This document shows, piece after piece, positions 17,429 to 25,655 of a DNA stretch of 64,000 nt. Each line of letters starts with the position of its first letter. Within the stretch, counting starts at the first letter, position 1. The notes under the pieces were generated by a model, which worked only from the letters and a program-made list of their open reading frames with translations, was not told the origin of the DNA and did no database searches. The stretch comes from JACMRP01 sp047302465 (lineage in GTDB: Bacteria; Bdellovibrionota; Bdellovibrionia; Bdellovibrionales; Bdellovibrionaceae). The stretch covers positions 4,154,001-4,218,000 of the forward strand of contig NZ_CP178621.1 of NCBI RefSeq assembly GCF_047302465.1. The letters run 5' to 3'. The translations under genes were made by a program, and so were the position numbers.

Positions 17429-18865
17429 ATGAAACGTTTGTTAATTGCATTCGCATTTGTTCTCAGTATTCCGGACTCAAGTCTTTTTGCACAAACTGAT
17501 AATCCTCTTCCACCGGTAGATATCAATAAGATTGTTACCACAGAGGCCATCGCAAAAGAGGCTTATCTTTGGGGATACCCGATGGTGCGCTTTGAGCGGA
17601 CTCGAAAGCTCTTAACGACCACCCCAGGATATGGCCACGCACCTATCAACACCTTTTTCCACGCAACTCGTCTTGCGGGTCCGAACGAAAAAGGAATGTC
17701 GAATCCGTTGCCTGATACTCTGTATTCCTCGGCGTTTTTGGACCTTCGCCAACAACCGATGGTTCTGCAGATTCCGAAAATCACAAATCGCTATTACAGC
17801 CTGCAGTTCATGGATGCAAATACCACCAACGTGTCCTTTGTTTCTTCGCGGACTCAAGGTGCTATGGCTGGAAAGTTTTTTATTACAGGACCGAATTTTA
17901 TTGGCGCAACCCCTGCGGGCTTTCAACAAATTCGCGCATCGACAAATCATCTTTGGGTGATCGGACATATCGAAGCGCCGTTTGAATCTGATGTAAAATC
18001 GGCGGTTTCACTTTTAAAGAAGTACGATCTCAAACCTTATAATGTCTACTTGGGCAAAGCCAAAATGGCAAAAACTCCGGATTTAGTGGCCAAGGTGACT
18101 ACGAATATGGATCCACGCGGTCTTGCCAAGGCCGGAGTGCAATTCTTTGACGAGCTCGGCACGGCTCTTCGAGAAAACGAACCGACAAACCTAGAACCCG
18201 CCATCATGGAAAGATTTCGCTCAATTGAAGTAGGTCCCGGTTTAAGAACTTCCCGGATCACCAACGTCAGAGAGATGCGCGAGGCCTATGAAAGAGCTAT
18301 TGCCTCTGCCGAAATCGATATGAACAATACGGTTAAGAAGGACCTGATTAAGATGCGCAACGGGTGGAGTTACATCACTCGTGGTGATGGTTTCGGCAAT
18401 AACTACACTCTGCGTGCGGCAATGAGTAAGGTTTACTTTGCCGAAACTAACTCGATCGAATCCATTCATCCGGTGACACGCGTGGATCGCGATAACATTC
18501 GCCTGAATGGCAATTCGACTTACATTTTGCGCTTTAATAAAAACCGCTTGCCGCCAGTTTCCGCCTTTTGGTCCGTTGTCACATATAACAGCCGCGATAA
18601 GTCTTTGGTGGAAAACAGTCTGCGCCGTTATTCACTGGGCAGTTATTCCAAGGGTCTTTTGCAAAACCCAGATGGCTCTGTAGATATCTATATTTCTGCG
18701 AACGAGCCGTCTGGAAAAACTACCAATTGGCTGCCTGCACCTCGCGGAAACTTCTACGTCATGATGAATATGTATCATCCAAGCACTGATGTTATCAGTG
18801 GGAAATACCAACTGCCGGGTCTGCAGAAGATGACCGTCACTCCGATCCTTTCATTGAACAAATAA
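17429..18865 (+). CDS. Secreted DUF1254/DUF1214 protein
   Basis: The 478-residue exported protein has a signal peptide (MKRLLIAFAFVLSIPDSSLFA). The N-terminal half is DUF1254 (EAYLWGYPMVRFERTR, NPLPDTLYSSAFLDL). The C-terminal half is DUF1214 (NTYILRFNKNRLPPVSAFWS, NWLPAPRGNFYVMMNMYHP). The biochemical role of this family is not settled. A GCGGAGG ribosome binding site precedes the ATG. A second DUF1254 protein lies at 35379-36857. Confidence 0.88.
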   Translation: MKRLLIAFAFVLSIPDSSLFAQTDNPLPPVDINKIVTTEAIAKEAYLWGYPMVRFERTRKLLTTTPGYGHAPINTFFHATRLAGPNEKGMSNPLPDTLYSSAFLDLRQQPMVLQIPKITNRYYSLQFMDANTTNVSFVSSRTQGAMAGKFFITGPNFIGATPAGFQQIRASTNHLWVIGHIEAPFESDVKSAVSLLKKYDLKPYNVYLGKAKMAKTPDLVAKVTTNMDPRGLAKAGVQFFDELGTALRENEPTNLEPAIMERFRSIEVGPGLRTSRITNVREMREAYERAIASAEIDMNNTVKKDLIKMRNGWSYITRGDGFGNNYTLRAAMSKVYFAETNSIESIHPVTRVDRDNIRLNGNSTYILRFNKNRLPPVSAFWSVVTYNSRDKSLVENSLRRYSLGSYSKGLLQNPDGSVDIYISANEPSGKTTNWLPAPRGNFYVMMNMYHPSTDVISGKYQLPGLQKMTVTPILSLNK

Positions 18866-18927
18866 ATTTAGACCAAAAAAATATAGGTCTATAAAAGATC
18901 CCCTGGGGCGGTAATACCAAACCAGGG

Positions 18928-18956
18928 GTGACTCATTTTAGATTTCCGATTATGCT
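18928..18956 (+). promoter_or_regulatory. Candidate promoter of mpg, positioned for a leaderless mRNA
   Basis: GTGACT at 18928-18933, a 17-bp spacer and TATGCT at 18951-18956. The ATG of mpg begins 6 nt after the -10 box, about where transcription would start. No Shine-Dalgarno sequence is visible. A 7-bp inverted repeat (CCCCTGG/CCAGGGG, 18900-18928) abuts the -35 box. Confidence 0.45.
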
Positions 18957-18962
18957 GCAGCG

Positions 18963-19547
18963 ATGATTCTTGAGCAGGAATTTTATTTTCAGAAAACGGA
19001 TATAGTCGCAGAACGGCTATTGGGAAAAGTTCTTCATTTCAAAAATGAAGAAGGTGAGGTTCTCAGTGGTCGGATCGTAGAAACCGAAGCCTATATGGGA
19101 ATCGCCGATCCTGCTTGTCATACTTTTGGGGGCCGTCGTACTGAGCGCACAAGTTCAATGTACTTAGCGGGTGGATATTCTTATGTCTATCTTATCTATG
19201 GGATGTACTACTGCTTGAATTTTGTAACCCGCACGGAAGAAGAACCCGAAGCAGTTTTGATTCGTGCTTTAGAGCCTGTGCATATCCCTGGGGAAAAACC
19301 GGCAAAGAAGCATTTGCATACCAATGGTCCAGGCAAGCTCTGTCGGCATCTAGGAATTACAAAAAAACAAAATGCTCTACCACTTTGGAAAAAGCGTTCA
19401 GGCCTTTGGGTTGAAGACGACGGATTTAAAACAAAACTACAGCGAATCCACAAAACTACGCGAGTTGGCGTGGACTATGCGGGCGCGGCCGCAAAATGGC
19501 CGCTCAGATACTATCTTAAAGAGAGTCCCTGGATCTCTCGTCCATAA
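18963..19547 (+). CDS. mpg: 3-methyladenine DNA glycosylase (AAG/MPG family)
   Basis: It excises alkylated purines from DNA in base-excision repair. The 194-residue length fits. Family blocks are RIVETEAYMGIADPACHTFGG, MYLAGGYSYVYLIYGMYYCLN, VLIRALEPV and NGPGKLCRHLGI. The Glu of VETEAY corresponds to the catalytic base and the Tyr of the YIYGMY-like block to the flipping wedge. It stands alone with its own candidate promoter. Confidence 0.93.
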   Translation: MILEQEFYFQKTDIVAERLLGKVLHFKNEEGEVLSGRIVETEAYMGIADPACHTFGGRRTERTSSMYLAGGYSYVYLIYGMYYCLNFVTRTEEEPEAVLIRALEPVHIPGEKPAKKHLHTNGPGKLCRHLGITKKQNALPLWKKRSGLWVEDDGFKTKLQRIHKTTRVGVDYAGAAAKWPLRYYLKESPWISRP

Positions 19548-19621
19548 TCTAGTTTATTTATTCATCAATTAAGTCTTGTTCAGGTTGGCCCGATCAGAAA
19601 GCCACAACCTGGAGACTTCTT

Positions 19622-20833
19622 GTGTTTAAACGCCTTGTGATTCAAACATTGATTTTCATTGGTGTAGCAACTCCCGCATTCGCCCAACTTCAAGCGAAGT
19701 GGTCCGAAGGGGAACATCTAGAGCTTGGCCTTGAGGGCAGCGTTCTTGCCTGCAAATCCCTCGGCATACCTGTAGACAAATGCCCAAGCCGCAACGTTCT
19801 TCGCGAAGACAAAAAATATACTTTTCAGTATGGCGAAGTTGTTACCGCTGCAGATTACTACAACAATCCTGTAGAGTTCTTCACTGATAAAAAAAGCAAT
19901 ATCGCGAACGTGATCAAGTGCGCTTACAAACAAAAAAGCGCGCATGAAGACCAACGCAATTCAGAAATCGAATATCCAGACTGTAACTCGACGGGAATTT
20001 TTGGTGTACCCGGCTATCTAGAAGTTCTTTCCCAGAACTATGATCATTTCGGCTGGAACAATATGGTTGCCTACGTGGAATATCACACCCAAGCACTTAG
20101 ACTTGCAAAGCAAGCTTATGATTTAAGATCTACGAATCTTGTCTCTGCAAAACAGCTTTTCAATAAAGCGATGGTGTTCAATGCCTTTGCAGATCACTAT
20201 TTAACGGATGCATTTGCTTCAGGTCATATTCGCGTTCCAAGAATTCAAATCAAACGCTGGGCAAAAGATAACTTAGAAGGCCCACTGCCTTTGCAACGCG
20301 GGGATTTACTGACAATGTTTCTGCACAATATCGAGAGTAGAAATCTTCGTACTAAGAAAGAAGAAGGTTTGAAGGTTCTCAATTCTCGTGGTGACGCTTG
20401 GGTTACTCGCGGTGATGGCAATCTGAATTTGTTCGCGACCGATTCAGACTTGGCGATCATTATGCCGAAAACCGCTTTGGCAGAATCTTTCAAAGACATT
20501 CTGATTGCATGGGAATACGGAGACCTTCCTGAAGGCGTGTTCCAAGCAACTCAATATGTGCCTTTTCAAAACGACATGCCGCTAGTTGAAAAGCTGTCTC
20601 CGGAATATCAACGCGTGAAACGCCAAAAAGATGTGACCAATCTGATCAACTCAGGTCTATCGATGTTTGATAAGGTGTTATTCAATAGAGGCGATTTCAA
20701 TTCTCTGTTGGATGATCTTTCGTCGATCTTTATCCAATTCCGCCGAGACGTTGCTCGTGAACATGCTGAAAAAGCAGATCTACGAAAGCGATTGCCGGAA
20801 AAATATCTACAGTCGTATCTGAACGTAGAATAA
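19622..20833 (+). CDS. Secreted protein with a phospholipase C/P1-nuclease-like His-Asp segment
   Basis: The 403-residue exported protein starts at GTG, with GGAGAC upstream and a signal peptide (MFKRLVIQTLIFIGVATPAFA). The segment FNAFADHYLTDAFASGHIRVPR resembles the zinc-binding HxxxD region of bacterial zinc-dependent phospholipase C and S1/P1 nuclease families. Early Cys pairs suggest disulfides. The similarity is recalled by pattern and covers only this segment, so the enzymatic function is tentative. It converges on tRNA-Phe. Confidence 0.5.
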   Translation: MFKRLVIQTLIFIGVATPAFAQLQAKWSEGEHLELGLEGSVLACKSLGIPVDKCPSRNVLREDKKYTFQYGEVVTAADYYNNPVEFFTDKKSNIANVIKCAYKQKSAHEDQRNSEIEYPDCNSTGIFGVPGYLEVLSQNYDHFGWNNMVAYVEYHTQALRLAKQAYDLRSTNLVSAKQLFNKAMVFNAFADHYLTDAFASGHIRVPRIQIKRWAKDNLEGPLPLQRGDLLTMFLHNIESRNLRTKKEEGLKVLNSRGDAWVTRGDGNLNLFATDSDLAIIMPKTALAESFKDILIAWEYGDLPEGVFQATQYVPFQNDMPLVEKLSPEYQRVKRQKDVTNLINSGLSMFDKVLFNRGDFNSLLDDLSSIFIQFRRDVAREHAEKADLRKRLPEKYLQSYLNVE

Positions 20834-20857
20834 GTACTAAATTTTCTGGGATTTAAA

Positions 20858-20933
20858 TGGTGGCTCGGGACGGAATTGAACCGCCGACACAAGGATTTTC
20901 AATCCTCTGCTCTACCGACTGAGCTACCGAGCC
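20858..20933 (-). tRNA. tRNA-Phe (GAA)
   Basis: The minus strand reads GGCTCGG at the 5' end and CCGAGCC plus ACCA at the 3' end, a perfect 7-bp acceptor stem with encoded CCA (76 nt). The anticodon loop is GGATTGAAAATCC, anticodon GAA. The T arm contains GGTTCAATTCC. A candidate promoter lies upstream at 20955-20984. Confidence 0.97.
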
Positions 20934-20954
20934 ATTGGAATCAGGAAGGCCCAT

Positions 20955-20984
20955 TAGTTACCTTCCTGAAGGGCTCAGTGTCAA
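20955..20984 (-). promoter_or_regulatory. Candidate promoter of tRNA-Phe, overlapping the stop codon of the upstream gene
   Basis: On the minus strand TTGACA (20984-20979), an 18-bp spacer and TAACTA (20960-20955), about 21 nt before the mature 5' end. The -35 box contains the TGA stop of the cystathionine enzyme gene. A 9-bp inverted repeat (TCAGGAAGG/CCTTCCTGA, 20941-20969) brackets the -10 box. Confidence 0.6.
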
Positions 20985-22150
20985 CCTTTCACCTTATCAA
21001 AAGCTGATTTTAAATCGGCTAAAAGGTCCTCAAGATCCTCAACTCCCACAGAAAGACGGATCAAAGAGTCATCAATACCCAGCTGCTTGCGGGTTTCAGG
21101 CGGCACGCTAGCGTGCGTCATAATCGCCGGATGCTCAATCAAGGACTCAACTCCCCCTAAACTCTCTGCCAGAGCGAAAACTCGGACGTTTTCAAGGAAG
21201 GTTCTAGCCGCGTCCATGCCCCCTTTAATATAAAAAGTGATCATTCCGCCCATTCCAAGCATCTGTTCTTTAGCCAAAGCATGCTGTGGATGGGATTTCA
21301 GACCCGGATAAATCACTTTTTGCACTTTCGGATGAGATTCCAAGAACTCCGCCACCGCTTGGGCGTTGTGAGCATGAGCTTTCATACGAAGAGGCAAGGT
21401 TTTCAAGCTACGAAGGCACATGAAAGAATCAAACGGACCTTGAATGCCCCCCATGGAGTTGCTCAAGAAGGCCAATTTTTCAGCTAAATCTGCTCTATTA
21501 GTCACAGCGATTCCGCCAACCACATCACTATGGCCACCGATGTACTTAGTTGCCGAGTGGACTACGATATCAGCCCCCAAAGTCAGAGGTCTTTGGAAAT
21601 ACGGGCTCATGAAAGTATTATCGACAACCGTGATAATGCCCTTTTCGCTCGCGGCCTTTGCAATTTTCTTAATATCTACCAATTTCAAAGTCGGATTTGT
21701 CGGAGTCTCCAGCCAAACAAGCTTCGTATTTGGTTTCAAAGCTTTCGTGAAGTTCTCTGGGTTCGTCAAATCTGGGTAAGAGAAATCAATGCCGTTATTT
21801 TTAAGAACGCGATTGAAAAGACGGAAAGTCCCACCGTACATATCGTCGCCGGCGATCACATGATCCCCTTGTTGCAACATATGAAGAATCGTCGTCGTCG
21901 CTGCACAACCAGAGGCAAATGCAAAACCGAATTGGCCACCTTCAAGGTTTGCCATGCAGTTTTCATAAGCTCTGCGGGTTGGATTGTGAGTACGGCTGTA
22001 CTCCCAGCCCTTATGAACACCCGGAGACTCTTGCACATAAGTCGATGTCATATAAACCGGAGTCATGATCGCGCCCGTTGTTGGATCCGGCTCTTGTCCT
22101 GCGTGAATAGCTCTTGTAGCGAAACCAAGTTTGTTCATGTCTTTTTTCAT
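20981..22150 (-). CDS. Cystathionine gamma-lyase/gamma-synthase family PLP enzyme
   Basis: The 389-residue protein is a type-I fold PLP enzyme of the Cys/Met metabolism family: EYSRTHNPTRRAYE, FASGCAATTTIL, AGDDMYGGTFRLF, VWLETPTNPTLK and the PLP lysine in SATKYIGGHSDVVGG. It follows a cystathionine beta-synthase type gene by 12 bp, so gamma-lyase (cystathionine to cysteine, 2-oxobutyrate and ammonia) in reverse transsulfuration is the best fit. Gamma-synthase cannot be excluded from sequence alone. Confidence 0.9.
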   Translation of the reverse strand: MKKDMNKLGFATRAIHAGQEPDPTTGAIMTPVYMTSTYVQESPGVHKGWEYSRTHNPTRRAYENCMANLEGGQFGFAFASGCAATTTILHMLQQGDHVIAGDDMYGGTFRLFNRVLKNNGIDFSYPDLTNPENFTKALKPNTKLVWLETPTNPTLKLVDIKKIAKAASEKGIITVVDNTFMSPYFQRPLTLGADIVVHSATKYIGGHSDVVGGIAVTNRADLAEKLAFLSNSMGGIQGPFDSFMCLRSLKTLPLRMKAHAHNAQAVAEFLESHPKVQKVIYPGLKSHPQHALAKEQMLGMGGMITFYIKGGMDAARTFLENVRVFALAESLGGVESLIEHPAIMTHASVPPETRKQLGIDDSLIRLSVGVEDLEDLLADLKSAFDKVKG

Positions 22151-22162
22151 AACTCTTATTCC

Positions 22163-23215
22163 TTATTTCTTTTTCAGATCGGCCAAAGCTTCTTCGGCAG
22201 TCAAAACGCGATTGAAGGCATTTTTTGTGTCTTCTGCGTCTAAGAGACCATTTTCCACCATCCACTTATCATTGAAGGCCTTGCTAAGATAAGCTCGACC
22301 ACTGTCTGGAAAAATAACCACGATATTAGCTGGTTTTTCCAGCTTTTCAGCTGCCTTCACTGCGCCCACTAATGCTAAGCCGCTCGAAGGACCTACAAGA
22401 AGTCCTTCTTTCGCAACAAGCTCACGAGTGATATCAAACGCTTCTTGATCAGACACCTTAAAGAAGCCGTCATACATATTAAGATGAACGTTATCAGGAA
22501 GCATATCTTCGCCGACACCCTCTACCTTATAAGAACCTGGAGGATCGACGATCTTTTTGTGATAGTACAAATCATATAGAATGCTACCGATAGGATCCGC
22601 GCAGATAACTTTTACTTGCGGGTTTTTCTCTTTTAAAAACTTCGCGCAGCCAGAAAGAGTACCACCAGTACCAGCTCCGCCGACTAACATGTCGACTTTG
22701 CCTTCCATTTGATCCCAAATTTCAGGACCTGTTGTCTCATAGTGGCGCTTTGGATTGTCTGGGTTGTGGAATTGATTCACCAAGAAGGCTCCTGGGATCT
22801 CTTGTGCAAACTTTTTCGCCACAGAATAGTGACTCATTGGATGATCCGGCTCTACGCTTGACGGCGTAATCACGACACGAGCGCCGTAAGCGCGAAGAAT
22901 CGCGCGTTTTTCTTCGCTCATCTTTTCAGGCATGGTGAAAATGCACTTGTAACCCTTCACGGCTCCAACCAACGCAAGTCCCACACCTGTATTGCCCGAA
23001 GTCGCTTCGATAATAGTGCCGCCAGGCTTCAAATCTCCGCGTCTTTCAGCATCTTCGATCATCGCTACAGCTACGCGGTCCTTAATGCTTCCACCTGGAT
23101 TCAAATATTCCACTTTTGCGAAATAATTATGTTTCGAGTTAGGAAAGATATGTTTTAGTTGCACCATGGGCGTGTGCCCGACTGTTTCGAGGATATTCTT
23201 ATAATACTTAGACAT
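22163..23215 (-). CDS. Cystathionine beta-synthase (or cysteine synthase) family PLP enzyme
   Basis: The 350-residue fold-type II PLP enzyme has the PLP lysine in PGGSIKDRVA, the EATSGNTGVGLAL loop and the GGAGTGGTLSG phosphate-binding loop. The block FTMPEKMSEEKRAILRAYGA followed by HYETTGPEIWDQM is closer to cystathionine beta-synthase than to CysK. The C-terminal regulatory CBS-domain pair of animal enzymes is absent. With the neighbouring gamma-lyase type gene it would make cysteine from homocysteine. No clear ribosome binding site precedes the ATG. Confidence 0.85.
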   Translation of the reverse strand: MSKYYKNILETVGHTPMVQLKHIFPNSKHNYFAKVEYLNPGGSIKDRVAVAMIEDAERRGDLKPGGTIIEATSGNTGVGLALVGAVKGYKCIFTMPEKMSEEKRAILRAYGARVVITPSSVEPDHPMSHYSVAKKFAQEIPGAFLVNQFHNPDNPKRHYETTGPEIWDQMEGKVDMLVGGAGTGGTLSGCAKFLKEKNPQVKVICADPIGSILYDLYYHKKIVDPPGSYKVEGVGEDMLPDNVHLNMYDGFFKVSDQEAFDITRELVAKEGLLVGPSSGLALVGAVKAAEKLEKPANIVVIFPDSGRAYLSKAFNDKWMVENGLLDAEDTKNAFNRVLTAEEALADLKKK

Positions 23216-23233
23216 GTAAATTGGACTTTCTGA

Positions 23234-23455
23234 TTAGTTTTCTAGTTCTTTTCTTCTTTGCTGGCGCAAATATACGTTATTCATGGATTGTAAAACAGTA
23301 CTCATGTGAATCAATGGGTCCACAGAGTAGTCCATTCCCAATTTTGTCGAGAGTTTCTTAACGAGCTGCTGATTTGGCTGATCTTTCATCAGTTCGTCCA
23401 CCAGCTTTTCCAGATCTTGTTGGCTGGTTTCCTGCTTCGCGCCGACTCTCGCCAT
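23234..23455 (-). CDS. Small protein of unknown function
   Basis: The 73-residue start is chosen at the ATG at 23455 because CTGGAGGC lies 7-8 nt upstream; a longer frame to 23485 has no such signal. The product is charged and helical, with LVDELMKDQPNQQLVKKL and VLQSMNNVYLRQQRRKE. No membrane segment or motif is recognised. It lies 18 bp before the beta-synthase gene and 26 bp after the TadC-like gene, inside one minus-strand run. Confidence 0.65.
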   Translation of the reverse strand: MARVGAKQETSQQDLEKLVDELMKDQPNQQLVKKLSTKLGMDYSVDPLIHMSTVLQSMNNVYLRQQRRKELEN

Positions 23456-23481
23456 ATCTTGCCTCCAGTCCAGACACTGTA

Positions 23482-23919
23482 TCACCCGCCTCCCAAAGAG
23501 TGAAAAAAATTTTCTAGGAGCGGGCCAAAAAGAAGCAATAAAAAGGCGGGAAACTGCAGCAGAAGCAGCGGTCCGAGCAAAAGAAACGGCAGCTTTGACA
23601 GTTTGCGACTGATTTCATCCTGGCAAGCCTCGATTATTTCCTGCTCAAGCTGACATAGATAAACATAAATGCTCTCACCACGCAGACCACGCTCTAAAAG
23701 CTCCAGCAGGCTGCGGCGATATTGGGATTTCTGTTTTTGCAGAATTGATGTCGTCGCCAGGCCTTGATCAGTCAACGAGATCCATTTTGAAACATCTTGA
23801 GAAAAAATCGAGTGTTCTGCATGAAGATAGGCAAGAACTCCACTTCGCACCGAAGCCCCGGTCTCGATTCCGCGTTTCACGTGCACTATTAATTGAAGCG
23901 GTGGCGCTATGTGTTCCAC
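23482..23919 (-). CDS. T2SS-F/TadC-like membrane protein
   Basis: The 145-residue product has a GTG start with GGGAGGAG 8 nt upstream. The soluble part (LIVHVKRGIETGASVRSGV, then RRSLLELLERGLRGESIY) resembles the repeated helical domain of type II secretion F/TadC proteins. The C-terminus is a hydrophobic stretch of about 28 residues. It overlaps the preceding TadB-like gene by 13 bp. The pair would form the inner-membrane platform of a Tad/Flp pilus or a related secretion machine. Family assignment is by pattern. Confidence 0.6.
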   Translation of the reverse strand: MEHIAPPLQLIVHVKRGIETGASVRSGVLAYLHAEHSIFSQDVSKWISLTDQGLATTSILQKQKSQYRRSLLELLERGLRGESIYVYLCQLEQEIIEACQDEISRKLSKLPFLLLGPLLLLQFPAFLLLLFGPLLENFFHSLGGG

Positions 23920-24644
23920 TGGATTCTCCTCCCGATGACAAAAACTGTCACCATACCGACAAAAAACAAAGTTCCGGAGATGATGATGATGGTCCGATGT
24001 TGATAAAATCCAAACTGAGTGAGCATAAATAGCAACAAACCCACATAAAGAAGCGCTGAAATGGCCGCTTGCATGCGAATCTGCAAACTTACTTGTCCGG
24101 ACCTACGTCGAAAGTCCTCCAAGGTTTTTAGATTTTTGCGCAAAGAGCGCATTTGCTCCCCACATTTGGACTGAGATCTCTCGATGCGATGGAGTTCCTC
24201 AAAAAGATTCTTGAGGGCGGGGGATTTGAGACCCGCCGAGGAGTTTTCGAAGCAAATTGCGTGAGTAAGGTTTTCCCACGAAACCCGCAGTAGGCTTGAT
24301 TCTTGCGACGCCAACATCATCAAAGAAGCGCGCAAAGATTGCCCTGATTGAACACCGAGGATGAGATGATCCAAGACTCTGAGTGTGTGCGCATGGATCA
24401 GTTTTTCTTGATAACGAGAAAAAAAATACGGCAAAAGCTTGAGTAAAATAAAAACCGTGCCGAAGAAAACCCAGAGATGAGTTGGATGTGGACCTTTGGT
24501 GGCGAAAAAAAAGATCATCAGGGCCGCTAAAACGAGAAAAATGCGCGCGTGAAGATTCAAAAAGCCAACTTTTTGCAAAGAAGCTCCGAGAATCCGATGC
24601 GCGAATGCGATTCCGACACTCGTAAGCAGGATTGAAAGTATCAT
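23907..24644 (-). CDS. TadB-like T2SS-F domain membrane protein
   Basis: The 245-residue start is the ATG at 24644 with GGAGG 8 nt upstream; a TTG at 24665 is less likely. The layout is two or three N-terminal membrane helices, a cytoplasmic helical domain with HILGVQSGQSLRASLMML and a C-terminal helix pair (about 198-240). This matches TadB: membrane, T2SS-F domain, membrane. No Tad ATPase, pilin or secretin gene is adjacent; a pilin-like gene lies at 50445-51302. Confidence 0.65.
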   Translation of the reverse strand: MILSILLTSVGIAFAHRILGASLQKVGFLNLHARIFLVLAALMIFFFATKGPHPTHLWVFFGTVFILLKLLPYFFSRYQEKLIHAHTLRVLDHLILGVQSGQSLRASLMMLASQESSLLRVSWENLTHAICFENSSAGLKSPALKNLFEELHRIERSQSKCGEQMRSLRKNLKTLEDFRRRSGQVSLQIRMQAAISALLYVGLLLFMLTQFGFYQHRTIIIISGTLFFVGMVTVFVIGRRIQWNT

Positions 24645-24789
24645 GAGCAGCACCTCCACCCCCAACTTCTCGCAAAAAAGGTGCCCATGAATTTTTTTAT
24701 TGACGGCGCAAGTCGAATTGTGAAGACTTAGGGTAAGAAGTTTATTGAAGCAGTTAACAACAACAACGATTGCATCCTAGGAGGAGCAA

Positions 24790-24882
24790 ATGGCAAAGAA
24801 GAAAGCTACTAAAAAAGCAGCTAAAAAAACTACAAAAAAAGCTACTAAAAAGAAAGCTACTAAAAAAGCTTCTAAAAAATAG
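24790..24882 (+). CDS. 30-residue Lys/Ala/Thr protein, histone-tail-like
   Basis: A short reading frame starts at ATG 24790 with an excellent ribosome binding site (CTAGGAGGAGCAA) and ends at TAG 24880-24882. The product begins MAKKKATKKAAKK and ends KKASKK; only M, A, K, T and S occur and more than half the residues are Lys. A strong terminator follows 28 bp later, so this is a complete transcription unit. The composition resembles histone H1-like bacterial proteins and the tails of L21 and S2 in this window. DNA or RNA binding is an inference from charge. Confidence 0.75.
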   Translation: MAKKKATKKAAKKTTKKATKKKATKKASKK

Positions 24883-24909
24883 TTTTTTTGGTACTGACAC
24901 AGTACTTTA

Positions 24910-24939
24910 AAACCCTCGGTGAAAACCGGGGGTTTTTTT
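24910..24939 (+). terminator. Terminator of the Lys-rich small gene
   Basis: AAACCCTCGGT at 24910-24920, loop GAAA, ACCGGGGGTTT at 24925-24935 (one G-T pair), followed by TTTT. Confidence 0.9.
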
Positions 24940-24956
24940 ATTTCTGAGAGTGAAAA

Positions 24957-24992
24957 AACAAAAAAGCCTGGACTCAGGTTGAGCTCAGGCTT
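24957..24992 (-). terminator. Terminator of the Mla-type transporter operon
   Basis: On the minus strand AAGCCTG and CAGGCTT (24992-24986 and 24970-24964) form the base of a longer imperfect stem, followed by a TTTTTTG run. It lies about 35 bp beyond the last gene of the operon. Confidence 0.8.
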
Positions 24993-25025
24993 CTCATCTT
25001 CATACGATTTTCGGACAACTAAGAA

Positions 25026-25646
25026 CTAGAAATAATAGCCGGCGCCAACGGCACCAGTAGGCACTAACTCTCCATGAGTTACGTCGCCAAGAAGAACGAT
25101 CTCTGCATAAAGAGATGTTCCAGCAAGATTTCCTTGAAGCTGGGTGTATTGAAGACCCACAGCTCCTGAAATGAAATCTACGGCAAAACGACCGCTAGAT
25201 TTTTCTGAATCTGTCAAAACTCGTTCCAAAACGGACGAATTCTTGTAAGCATCGCCACCACTACTGTCATACCAGTGAGCAAAGCCTAAAGTTGTGTAAG
25301 GAGCCACAGTATCGCCCAAGAAAACGTGCTTCCAGGCCAAGTTCACGGTGCTGTAACCATCACCGCCACCGACCCCAACGACCGCACCGTTGATGTCTTC
25401 AAAATTGATTTCGACATTAAGACCGTAGAGTCCCAAGGCACCACCAGCACTCAGACCAAGACCCACTTTGCGAGCCTCACGAAGCGCTAGGTTGTCTTGA
25501 TAATTGTTGTTCTCGTCGACCTTAAAGACATTAGCAGTTGTAGAAGAGAAGTCGCTTTCATCCAGGTCTTCTTCTTGGGCATTGACATAAGACAAAGGCA
25601 TCGCCAAAAGCGCCGCCATCACGACCATAAGTTGCAAGTAACGCAT
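25026..25646 (-). CDS. Outer-membrane beta-barrel candidate of the Mla-type operon
   Basis: The 206-residue protein has a signal peptide (MRYLQLMVVMAALLAMPLSYVNA) and many short alternating strands rich in Gly and aromatics (GLGLSAGGALGLYGLNVEI, STVNLAWKHVFLG). It ends in GAGYYF. A terminal Phe is typical of BAM-folded outer-membrane proteins. It follows the MCE gene by 9 bp, so it may be the outer-membrane partner of the transporter. It is not MlaA-like. Confidence 0.65.
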   Translation of the reverse strand: MRYLQLMVVMAALLAMPLSYVNAQEEDLDESDFSSTTANVFKVDENNNYQDNLALREARKVGLGLSAGGALGLYGLNVEINFEDINGAVVGVGGGDGYSTVNLAWKHVFLGDTVAPYTTLGFAHWYDSSGGDAYKNSSVLERVLTDSEKSSGRFAVDFISGAVGLQYTQLQGNLAGTSLYAEIVLLGDVTHGELVPTGAVGAGYYF

Positions 25647-25655
25647 AAATACCCC

